Notes under the pieces: generated by a model | What the model saw: the letters and a program-made list of their open reading frames with translations, nothing else | What the model was told of the DNA's origin: nothing | Databases searched by the model: none | In this document: positions 37,901 through 44,325 of the stretch, piece after piece | Position numbering within the stretch: the first letter of the stretch is position 1 | How the letters are laid out: every line of letters starts with the position of its first letter | Assembly (NCBI GenBank): GCA_017548765.1 | Contig: JAFYZH010000005.1 | Span: 1-57,847 of the forward strand | Length of the DNA: 57,847 nucleotides | Origin: Lachnospiraceae bacterium | Lineage (GTDB): Bacteria; Bacillota; Clostridia; Lachnospirales; Lachnospiraceae | Reading direction: 5' to 3' | Position numbers and translations under genes: made by a program

Positions 37901-40337
37901 CGGAGACGGCAGCGTGAATACACTGGATCTGATCCACCTGTATAAATACCTGCTGAATAACGAGGGCAATTCCTCCAACGTGATGACGGATGCACCGATC
38001 CTGGCACTTTCAAAAGTGATCGCAGAGTCCGGTGACGACGTAACGATCCAGGTCGACCTCTCTGAAAATCCCGGTATCATGGCGATGCTGCTTAAGATCG
38101 ATTATGATCATGCATCGCTCACATTGACCGGATGCGAGGACGGCGGACTGACCAAATGGGATCAGAACGGCGACATGGTTCTGTGGCTGGGTAAGACAGA
38201 CAGCGGCTACAACGGTAAAGTGCTCGATCTGAAGTTCCATGTTGCAGACACTGCAACTTCCGGCGATATTGCCGTAACGCTTTCGAGCAAAAACGGCGAC
38301 GTGGGAAACTACAGTGAGGACACGTTCCAGCCGAGCGTAACAGCCGGAGCGGTTCATATTCACGAATGGGGCGCACCGACCTACACCTGGGCGGCTGACA
38401 ACAGTAGCGTAACTGCGAAGGCAGTCTGTGAGGGCGACGCTTCCCACGTGGAAGAGGAGGTTGCAAAAACCGTTTATACCGTGACCACAATGCCGACCGG
38501 TGATAAGAACGGTACAGGTACTTACACGGCAACGTTTAAGAATGCGCGGTTCTCCGCACAGACTAAGACCGTGGATATCCCGGCGACCGGTTTTGAGTAT
38601 GAGACACCGACCTATACCTGGGCGGATGATCTCAGCACCGTTACTGCGAAGGTAGTCTGCACGAATGACGCTTCCCATACAGTGGAGGAGACGGTTAGAA
38701 CCGTTTATGTCGTTACGGCGAACGCTACTTGCGAGGCGAACGGTACAGGCACTTATACGGCAACATTTACAAATGCAATGCTCTCGACACAGGTGAAGAC
38801 GGAGACGATCCCTGCGACGGGCCATAACTATGGCGAGCCGACCTACACCTGGGCGGACGACAAGAGCGCCGTGACTGCAAAAGTAGTCTGCGCGAACGAT
38901 GCTTCCCATGTGATCGAGGAGACCGTTGACACGACGTATGCTGTATCTACATTGCCCACGGTTGAAAAAGAAGGCACGGGCGTTTACACGGCAACATTTA
39001 CCAATTCCAGGTTCTCGACACAGACGAAGACAGTGACCATTCCGGTTACGATCCGCGTCTATGGTGAGCCGACCTACACTTGGGCCGCTGACAACAGCAC
39101 CGTAACAGCTAAGGCAGTCTGCAAGGATGATGCATCCGATGTGATCGAGGAGACCGTGAACACCACATATATGGTGACAAAGTATCCGACGGAAGCTGAA
39201 GAAGGCACAGGTACATATACCGCTTCATTTACCAATGAAATGTTCTCAACGCAGACGAAGACAGTGACCATCGCCGCAACGGGTCATAAGTACGGCACGC
39301 CTACCTATAGCTGGGCCGACGATAATAAGACCGCAACTGCGAAATTGGTTTGTCTGGACGATGCGTCCCTTACGATCGAGGAAACGGTAAATACTACTTA
39401 TACGGTGATGACGGCTCCGGCGTGTGAAACCGATGGAGCAGGTATCTACAGGGCGAACTTTACAAATACCCTGTTCTCGTCACAGTCGAAGACGGTGACC
39501 CTGTTTGCAACAGGCCATGACTGGGGTATCCCGACCTATGTATGGGCGGAAGATAACAGCTCCGTGACAGCTAAGGTTGTCTGCAACAAAGACACCTCCC
39601 ATGTGATCGAAGAGACAGTCAAGACCGTCTATGAAGTAACAACATTCCCGACCGGTGACAGAGCCGGTATAGGAACATACACCGCGACATTTACCAATGC
39701 TATGTTCTCTGCACAGGTGAAGACGGAAACCATTGCTGCAACGGAACACACCTACGGCGTACCGACCTATGTCTGGAGCGAAGACGGAAAATCCGTAACT
39801 GCAAAAGCAGTAAGCATGGATGATGAAAGCGTTGTGCTTGAAGAGACAGTGACCGCTGAATTCGTGGTGGAGACAGAAGCTACTTGTGAAACCGAAGGAA
39901 AAGGCGTTTATAAGGCTAACTTCACAAATCCGCTGTTCTCAACGCAGACCAAGGATGAAGTCATTCCTGCAAAGGGACATGACTGGGGTGCTCCGACCTA
40001 TGTTTGGGCGGAAGATAACAGCACCGTAACTGCGAAGATCGTCTGCAAGAACGATCCTTCTCATGTAGTTGAGGAGAAGGTGAATACCGTTTACGAGGTA
40101 ACAACACCTGCCGGAGATAACACAGAAGGCACAGGCACCTACACGGCGAACTTTACTAATTCGCAGTTCACTTCGCAGACGAAGACAGTGACCATTCCGG
40201 TATCGGAGATCGCAGCAGCGGAAAAGAGTACTAACGTTGTACCGTATGTGATCCTGGCTATAGCCGGCGCGGCAATTTTGGCCGGAGTCATCATCTTCCT
40301 CCTTCTGAGGAAGAAAAAGAAGTCGGGCGGTAAATAA
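31929..40337 (+). CDS. Giant membrane-anchored surface protein with dockerin and cohesin-like domains
   Basis: About 2802 residues, ribosome site AAGGAGTG. Sec signal (KRFLAILLCIALILPM) first. A long N-terminal half of unclear fold is followed by Ig-like domains (VDTTAPRLIL) and a Gly-rich InlB B-repeat-like domain (EDDYRFDGWELNGV). A dockerin at about 1955-2015 has two Ca-binding loops (GDLNGDGTLDEADL, GDLNGDGSVNTLDL). A cohesin-like domain follows at about 2020-2140 (VTIQVDLSENPGIMAMLLKI). Then come eight 77-residue repeats, one membrane helix (about 2768-2790) and a KKKKSGGK tail. It would be fixed in the membrane with the ectodomain outside. Dockerin and cohesin could pair within or between chains. 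Second gene of a three-gene operon. Confidence 0.85.
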   Translation: MRNMKRFLAILLCIALILPMRPAYVSAKDEDVLKLDNGYIEVSVSKKNGGFLVNTVEGNQLKKSDNNKKLLYHSDAYDTSFVSFRVGEGANAKDYIFGGKYDTSSAVKVTQATAGGDIVAVWSVDGITFTQTITLAADNASEHGLVSISLAAQNNSGKAVPVQARILFDTCLGDQDYAYYQVSGGNLTNTMKTEQIITDEASLRSFYAVDDIGSPTLNAYVVSSPTKAAIGHWNNLASSLFDFAPDTSLNFTNAINDYLTADSACALFYDLGTVDNGQSASLVSYYGVYSNHTVNLENRVAINTVAPLRLELNSDKSAYVRQSEVGIADFAVNVSAENYNSETSGDLENVVLAVRSTGGLRSLSDDGQAMNGFEYDTYDPLTIPYTKMAEGQTISKTLYFQAKAPVNASYERITIGMYKGSATTENLLGEKTVYILLPGSDGNIPKVSFVSMTPTTIYSSGSRHLYVAVTNETILSNALAQGTCFVKAYSADGKTVRDIPSDAITVTDGIADIAISNDISLALGSWYLQLEWTDDAVSNGIVSKDFQKQTSSILNFTVSDDPKYKNESYGVLAAVKYEKGKGSSQTYYYRLESFKDEDAYKKFAEDKNHTWKEILLVFRGEFTGDNRYPVKNENGAVVGYRYYTAVSKKSVDPETRVTTVDNPVTINNCLDFEGGTMSLYYEDYENVSQDRAMESAILTEFDGDLYTSDERSSVWTGKAALSKLVQGQDFALIQYDQNGVRKSTPAEAITLIWPNVFSYAQTLAGMAFKLAYGQFGVMKKSDGTEIGRTIGFAASLSLSFMNSPDPEDDTAVPDTYFGRMKELWTDWNGASIYQYAYRGDRFNKLTNIDMNDSTSAHSNAQKGVAASVMVKDILFGCGQGFVGLNFTVAVTVKNLIDELPKVEGTLSINTINNWSVAMSGSCKFTDNMRMEAKLSFKSYENIPIPDDFYFYIGGFKPGLNVDGGGVLWLTGGGGGFSNLYDTIFCTSGLPPLKLIITASFSIVQVLNGTATLTVGLTGIDLTAKDIKVMDQIEVIKKIQLGLQWYPDLKLQAGIYVSMFEKTIEGQGYIILLGKDYTDWFFEMFVRAALKVPESVPAVGGMTLVGADLGISTEKIWGCVKALSINIGVSYYWGEDSVNFGSGGDKAQPTYPNLLLTGYDGECEDFPIVHDDENNRTLYAHFGTNFEAPRGAQVLYEGDLILMDVAGVWSNLEKTSHKFNLGKYNAGNNEATVVQLNYKAESLEEAKTLAKSFTVKDEQDGAFPLTFYNGNNPDTANANITWNSESGMAAYAFTVTNQNLFDKNWFVSTGTTAADIVLYNVLPMPELTSVSASGSIAAGGSADISWNGTGLDELDSISFFLCTDTDPSVDAGYPLTREYDTTGITDSSVIQSGTATLSVPAEIPSGDYYLRAVYSKDEQLNGVFYSSSKITVTNINTPAAIGTPTISAAGDLKYKVSIPATADANTTGYRVSVYNTDGTETDITGMTYDKAENGATVFEIGGSYIAPVKTDDKDPNSAVTGTQTFGLTGGKSYVISITPYKLADGDGDGEPDTIIYGAEKRSSATLLPKAVAPTASLTFDGKTLTALSDMKNGGTFPTFTTDALNIKASFSEAVTGIWTLDNSELWAKADGDTSVVSGTFKNTKDTFLNIPELSDGDHTLTLTGKAADGDSFSYSYHFTVDTTAPRLILSSPLNGSPFRADGTLTIAGVTDEDAKLMISIDGGLQQKLTVTRNADGVFSETISIPNYDSAAIHSLSIYAADLSGNRTELKKISVIHPALGDLDDIVVMVDGAVPNSGCISTVFPANDVALTVTGVTSDGKRFAMDPSRVFWRSFAADGNITIDDGRLNYSDYSKGFVEAMVEVSTGAYLTSSIVLNSDMPGNTVSVSATLGGRATGGGEYNVGDSVTLTAVPEDDYRFDGWELNGVDGLDLTSATLNFTMPENSVSAKARFVTTVVVGDLNGDGTLDEADLALLKDYLLGKDVTLTNSGDLNGDGSVNTLDLIHLYKYLLNNEGNSSNVMTDAPILALSKVIAESGDDVTIQVDLSENPGIMAMLLKIDYDHASLTLTGCEDGGLTKWDQNGDMVLWLGKTDSGYNGKVLDLKFHVADTATSGDIAVTLSSKNGDVGNYSEDTFQPSVTAGAVHIHEWGAPTYTWAADNSSVTAKAVCEGDASHVEEEVAKTVYTVTTMPTGDKNGTGTYTATFKNARFSAQTKTVDIPATGFEYETPTYTWADDLSTVTAKVVCTNDASHTVEETVRTVYVVTANATCEANGTGTYTATFTNAMLSTQVKTETIPATGHNYGEPTYTWADDKSAVTAKVVCANDASHVIEETVDTTYAVSTLPTVEKEGTGVYTATFTNSRFSTQTKTVTIPVTIRVYGEPTYTWAADNSTVTAKAVCKDDASDVIEETVNTTYMVTKYPTEAEEGTGTYTASFTNEMFSTQTKTVTIAATGHKYGTPTYSWADDNKTATAKLVCLDDASLTIEETVNTTYTVMTAPACETDGAGIYRANFTNTLFSSQSKTVTLFATGHDWGIPTYVWAEDNSSVTAKVVCNKDTSHVIEETVKTVYEVTTFPTGDRAGIGTYTATFTNAMFSAQVKTETIAATEHTYGVPTYVWSEDGKSVTAKAVSMDDESVVLEETVTAEFVVETEATCETEGKGVYKANFTNPLFSTQTKDEVIPAKGHDWGAPTYVWAEDNSTVTAKIVCKNDPSHVVEEKVNTVYEVTTPAGDNTEGTGTYTANFTNSQFTSQTKTVTIPVSEIAAAEKSTNVVPYVILAIAGAAILAGVIIFLLLRKKKKSGGK
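38361..40208 (+). repeat. Eight tandem 231-bp repeats (77 residues each)
   Basis: Eight in-frame copies, each starting H-x-[WY]-G-x-PTYxWAxD, with a middle VCxxDASHVxEETV and an end [TA]FTNxxFSxQTKTVTI. Copies have diverged but keep their length. They form a stalk between the cohesin-like domain and the membrane helix. Confidence 0.88.
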
Positions 40338-40365
40338 GCGCCCGGGTAATTCCAAGAGGCATCCT

Positions 40366-41394
40366 ATGAAAAGAAAGAGATTATTCTCCATTTTTCTGAT
40401 GTTATGTTGTCTTTTGCTCATGCCGGCAGCTGCGCTGCCGGTTGGAGCGGAAGCAGAACCTGATCCGGGACATGCGGGCGCTTCAGCGCCCGTCCGGATC
40501 GCGTTTATTGACAGCGGTATCTCCACGAAGCATATTGACAGTTCCCAGGTTTTGCAGGGTGTCAACTATATCTTTTCGGGATCGGATACCGAGGATCGCA
40601 TCGGACATGGAACCGCCACAGCCGGTTTGGTTTTGGGCGCCGAGGATCTGGGGGTCACCGGCATTTGCCCGGATGCCCTCGCTATCCCTCTGGTAGTGGT
40701 GGATACTTTTCCTTCCGGCGCGGTTAAGAACGGCGGACCCGATGCTTTGTGTAAAGCGATCTATGATGCGGTGGACCGTTACGGTTGCCGGGTCGTAAAT
40801 ATCAGCCTTTGCACGACGGAAGATTCGGCCGAGCTTCGGGCGGCGGTCGATCATGCGGAAGCAAACGGTGCCATCCTGATCGCTGCCGTCGGAAATGACG
40901 GGGAAGACGGAAAAACCTATTATCCCGCAGCTTATGAAACGGTGATCGCCGTCGGCTCCGCTGACGGAGGCGCGGTTGCGTCATTTTCCCAAAGCGGCGC
41001 AGATATCCTGGCGGAAGGCGTGAACCTGCGCACAGCCACAAACCGCAATTCAGCGACTCCGACATCGGTATCAGGGACATCGTATTCCTGTGCTTTGATC
41101 TCCGGCATTTGCGCACGGATGATCATGGAGGATCCGGGACTGACGCCTGAGGCCGTGCGAAACACCTTATTCTCGCGTGCGAAGGATCTGTTGGAGCCGG
41201 GCTTTGACTCCAGGAGCGGCTGGGGCGTTATCTCAGCTTATCAGCCGAAAGCAGTGCAGGCAGGCGATACCATGCCGAAGGGCTTGTGGATCGCATTGGG
41301 CATATCACTGATCGGTATGACCGGAACGATGATGGCCGGCACATCGCAAAAAAAGACAAAAACAAAGATCAAACCGAGAAGAAAGGTTAGATAA
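40366..41394 (+). CDS. Membrane-anchored subtilisin-like serine protease
   Basis: A 342-residue S8 family protease with signal peptide (LFSIFLMLCCLLLM), catalytic D49 (IAFIDSGI), H81 (GHGTATAG), oxyanion N177 (AAVGNDG) and S239 (GTSYSCALISG). A C-terminal helix (LWIALGISLIGMTGTMMAG) and a very basic tail (KKTKTKIKPRRKVR) follow. The domain is compact, with no obvious propeptide between signal and catalytic Asp. It sits 28 bp after the second giant surface gene, so it is probably a processing enzyme acting outside the membrane on those proteins. Its layout resembles type VII mycosins, but no ESX genes are present here. Confidence 0.93.
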   Translation: MKRKRLFSIFLMLCCLLLMPAAALPVGAEAEPDPGHAGASAPVRIAFIDSGISTKHIDSSQVLQGVNYIFSGSDTEDRIGHGTATAGLVLGAEDLGVTGICPDALAIPLVVVDTFPSGAVKNGGPDALCKAIYDAVDRYGCRVVNISLCTTEDSAELRAAVDHAEANGAILIAAVGNDGEDGKTYYPAAYETVIAVGSADGGAVASFSQSGADILAEGVNLRTATNRNSATPTSVSGTSYSCALISGICARMIMEDPGLTPEAVRNTLFSRAKDLLEPGFDSRSGWGVISAYQPKAVQAGDTMPKGLWIALGISLIGMTGTMMAGTSQKKTKTKIKPRRKVR

Positions 41395-41397
41395 GAA

Positions 41398-41438
41398 AAC
41401 GGGCCGGCTCCGCATGGAGACTGGCCCGTTCTGCGTTC
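41398..41438. terminator. Bidirectional terminator between convergent genes
   Basis: Stem AACGGGCC (41398-41405) with GGCCCGTT (41423-41430) and an inner CTCC/GGAG helix. It lies between the protease gene (plus) and mgtA (minus), with A and T tracts on both sides. Confidence 0.8.
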
Positions 41439-41447
41439 TATTTGGTT

Positions 41448-44066
41448 TTATACCCACTCTTTGTTTTTCTTCATGTATATTCCTTTCAGCACCTGTGCCA
41501 GGATGGTGTAGACCACCATCAGTCCGGCGAGCCAGAGGCCGAAGGAAGCGACCATGACGGGCAGGTCGAAGAGGTTCGCGATCGCGGTGAAGCCGATCAG
41601 CAGGGTCACGAGGACGACAGCGAGGGTCGAGATGGTGAGCTGCTTGGAGGCGCGGTCCTGAAGGAAGGGCACCTTCGGCGTGCGGATCGTGTGGATGACG
41701 AAGGTCTGCGAGATGACGCCGAACATGAACCAGCCGTTCTGGAAGAAGCCGGCCTGAGAGACGTCATTGAACTTGAAGATGTACCAGAGAACCAGGAAGC
41801 ACAGGACGTCGAGGACGGTACTGAGCAGTCCGAAGATGACCATGAACTTCTTGATGCCCGGGATGTTCCACTTTTTGGGCTTCTGGATGCTTTCGTCTTC
41901 GACGTGGTCGAAGGGCATGCCGAGCTGGGCGAAATCGTTGAGGATGTTCTGCACCAGGATGTGGATGGGCAGCAGGGGCAGGAAAGGGAGGAAAATGCTC
42001 GCGATCAGGACCGAGAACATGTTTCCGAAGTTGCCGCTGACGGACATCTTTAGGTATTTGGACATATTGGCAAATGTACGGCGGCCTTCGATGACACCTT
42101 CGTCCAGGACGTTGAGATCCTTCTCGAGGAGAATGATGTCCGCGACTTCCTTCGCGATATCCACGGCGGTGTCGACGGAGATGCCGACGTCGGCCTGCTT
42201 CAGCGGCAGGCTGTCGTTGATGCCGTCGCCCATGTAGCCGACGGTGTGGCCATTGGTCTGGAAGGCCTTAACGACGCGCTGCTTCTGGTACGGCGAAAGC
42301 TTCGAATAAATGTGGCATTTTTCGCAGGAGGCGAGGAGTTCCTCGTCGGACATTGCCTCGACCTGCGCGCCCGTGAGCGTGTACTCCGTGGGGATGCCGA
42401 GCCGGCCGCAGATATTGATCGCGACGCCCTCGGTATCGCCGGTCAGTACGACCGTGCGCACGCCGTTCTTCTGCAGAGCCTTGATCGCGGTCTCGGCCGA
42501 TGGCTTCGGCGGATCCAGGAAGCCGACGAAACCGATCAGCACCATCGCGCTTTCATCTTCCACGCCGAAATCGCCTGCATCGCGTAACTCGTTCTTCTGC
42601 GCGACCGCGATGACGCGGATGCCTTCGAGGTTATTTTCCGTCGCGAGTTTCTGCGCACCGTCCACGAGTTCGGGCGAGATCGGCTTCACCTCACCATCGA
42701 TCTCGATGAAACTGCAGATGGAGAGGATCTCCTCCACGGCGCCCTTCGTCACGAGCTGGCGTTTACCGCTTTTGTCACGCAGGACGACGCTCATGCGCCG
42801 GCGGCTGAAATCGAACGGGATCTCGTCCTCGCGGACGTAGGTCTCCTTCAGGTAGGAGAGGTCCTCGCGTTCCGCGCGGTTGATGATCGCGACGTCCATC
42901 AGGTTTTTCAGGCCGGTCTGGAAGTAACTGTTGAGGAAGGCGTGGCGCAGGATGCGCTTATCCTCGCGGCCTAAAACGTCCATGTATTTTTCCAGGACGA
43001 TCTCGTCCTGGGTCAATGTACCTGTCTTATCGGTACACAGGATGTCCATTTCACCAAAGGTCTGGATCGCGCCGAGACGCTTCACGATGGTCTGCTTGCG
43101 GGACATATTGACCGCGCCCTTTGCGAGGGAGGAGGTCATGATGACGGGGAGCATCTCCGGCATGAGGCCGACGGCGATGGTGATGCCGAACATCAGGGAG
43201 TCGAGCCAGCTGCCCTTCGTGATGAAGTTGGCGATGAAGATGACCGGCACCATGATGACCATGAATTTGATCAGGAGGCTGCTGATCGAGTTGATATTGC
43301 GCTCGAAGCTGCTTTTATCCTGGTAGGTGTTGAGGCTTTTCGCCATGCTGCCCAGGTAGGTGCGGTTGCCGGTGGTCAGGATCACGGCCTTCGCGCTACC
43401 GGAGACGATGTTGCTGCCCATGAAGCCGATGTTGTCGAGCTCGGTGATCTCGGTGCCTTCCGGGTCCGGGCCTGCGAACTTCTCGACGGGCTGGCTTTCA
43501 CCGGTCAGCTGAGACATGTCGGTGAACAGGTCCTTCGTCTCGATGAAACGCACGTCGCCGGGGAGCATGTCGCCGGACGCGAGTTTCACGACGTCGCCGG
43601 GGACGACTTCCTCGATGCTGACTTCCATGACGCTGCCGTTGCGGATCACGTCGATACGGTTCGTGATCATGTTCTGCAGTTTCTGCGCGGCACTGTTGGA
43701 CTTCTCCTCCTGCACGAAGGAGATGATGCCCGACACCGCTACGACGAAGATCAGCATCAAAAAGGTGGCCCAGCTCGGTTTATCCGCGATGATGACGTCG
43801 GTCACCAGGGTCACACCTGCGACGATCAAAAGTACGATGTTGAATGGGTTGATGATGGCCTCGCGAACACGCTTAAAGAGGCTGTTCGCATTGCCCGTGT
43901 CGATGATGTTGCGGCCGTATTCTTCCAGACGGTCGCCGGCCTCGACTTGGTTCAGACCCTCCGGGTCCGTCCCCAGCCGTTCAAACAGCTCCTCGTCGGA
44001 AATCTTCGCGATCTCCGCCAGCTGCTGCTCGGTGGCACGCTGCTTATCCAATGATTTCTCTGCCAT
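41448..44066 (-). CDS. mgtA: Magnesium-importing P-type ATPase
   Basis: An 872-residue type IIIB P-ATPase, close to the usual length of about 900. Visible: TGES (188-191), GLMPEMLPVI in the ion-binding fourth helix, phosphorylated D346 in CTDKTGTLTQDE, and the hinge GDGINDSLPLKQADVGISV. The IIIB-type N-terminus (EEYGRNIIDTGNANS) and ten-helix layout fit MgtA/MgtB, which imports Mg2+ in the inner membrane. Hinge residue S stands where most have A (GDGINDA). The ribosome site on the minus strand is AAAGGAG. Its promoter gives a short leader (about 35 nt), so no M-box fits. Confidence 0.93.
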   Translation of the reverse strand: MAEKSLDKQRATEQQLAEIAKISDEELFERLGTDPEGLNQVEAGDRLEEYGRNIIDTGNANSLFKRVREAIINPFNIVLLIVAGVTLVTDVIIADKPSWATFLMLIFVVAVSGIISFVQEEKSNSAAQKLQNMITNRIDVIRNGSVMEVSIEEVVPGDVVKLASGDMLPGDVRFIETKDLFTDMSQLTGESQPVEKFAGPDPEGTEITELDNIGFMGSNIVSGSAKAVILTTGNRTYLGSMAKSLNTYQDKSSFERNINSISSLLIKFMVIMVPVIFIANFITKGSWLDSLMFGITIAVGLMPEMLPVIMTSSLAKGAVNMSRKQTIVKRLGAIQTFGEMDILCTDKTGTLTQDEIVLEKYMDVLGREDKRILRHAFLNSYFQTGLKNLMDVAIINRAEREDLSYLKETYVREDEIPFDFSRRRMSVVLRDKSGKRQLVTKGAVEEILSICSFIEIDGEVKPISPELVDGAQKLATENNLEGIRVIAVAQKNELRDAGDFGVEDESAMVLIGFVGFLDPPKPSAETAIKALQKNGVRTVVLTGDTEGVAINICGRLGIPTEYTLTGAQVEAMSDEELLASCEKCHIYSKLSPYQKQRVVKAFQTNGHTVGYMGDGINDSLPLKQADVGISVDTAVDIAKEVADIILLEKDLNVLDEGVIEGRRTFANMSKYLKMSVSGNFGNMFSVLIASIFLPFLPLLPIHILVQNILNDFAQLGMPFDHVEDESIQKPKKWNIPGIKKFMVIFGLLSTVLDVLCFLVLWYIFKFNDVSQAGFFQNGWFMFGVISQTFVIHTIRTPKVPFLQDRASKQLTISTLAVVLVTLLIGFTAIANLFDLPVMVASFGLWLAGLMVVYTILAQVLKGIYMKKNKEWV

Positions 44067-44103
44067 AGTTCTCCTTTCGAATTACATAGGAAAATGTATT
44101 GAT

Positions 44104-44132
44104 ATTATACTAGGGATGGGGCGGGAAATCAA
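44104..44132 (-). promoter_or_regulatory. Sigma-A promoter of mgtA
   Basis: On the minus strand TTGATT (44127-44132), 17 bp, TATAAT (44104-44109), about 38 bp before the start codon. Confidence 0.75.
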
Positions 44133-44222
44133 TCTGAAAGCGGGGGGGGACGCCAGTAGGGCTTGTTTCGCCAAGCAACTGGCTAAGAAGAGCGAGATTC
44201 CGGTGAGCCTCCTTATATTTTA

Positions 44223-44251
44223 TTGACGCCTGAAATCTGAAATGATATAAT
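44223..44251 (+). promoter_or_regulatory. Sigma-A promoter of the Ca2+-ATPase gene
   Basis: TTGACG (44223-44228), 17 bp, TATAAT (44246-44251). Confidence 0.85.
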
Positions 44252-44325
44252 TGGCTGTGGCGTCTGTGTAGGAGCCCGCGGGTGCGGGGCCGTAGGCCGG
44301 GCGTCAGATCGGAGGATCATTTAGA

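Noticed and set aside
24202-40337. Sortase-anchored surface proteins
   Set aside because: Neither giant protein has an LPXTG-type motif; one has no anchor and the other a plain C-terminal membrane helix.
40366-41394. Type VII secretion mycosin
   Set aside because: The layout is similar, but there are no ESX, EssC or WXG100 genes in the window.
44067-44103. M-box riboswitch before mgtA
   Set aside because: The promoter lies only about 38 bp from the start codon, far too short for an M-box.
41442-44226. Several plus-strand frames opposite mgtA
   Set aside because: All lie inside the clearly real P-type ATPase gene and show no family features.
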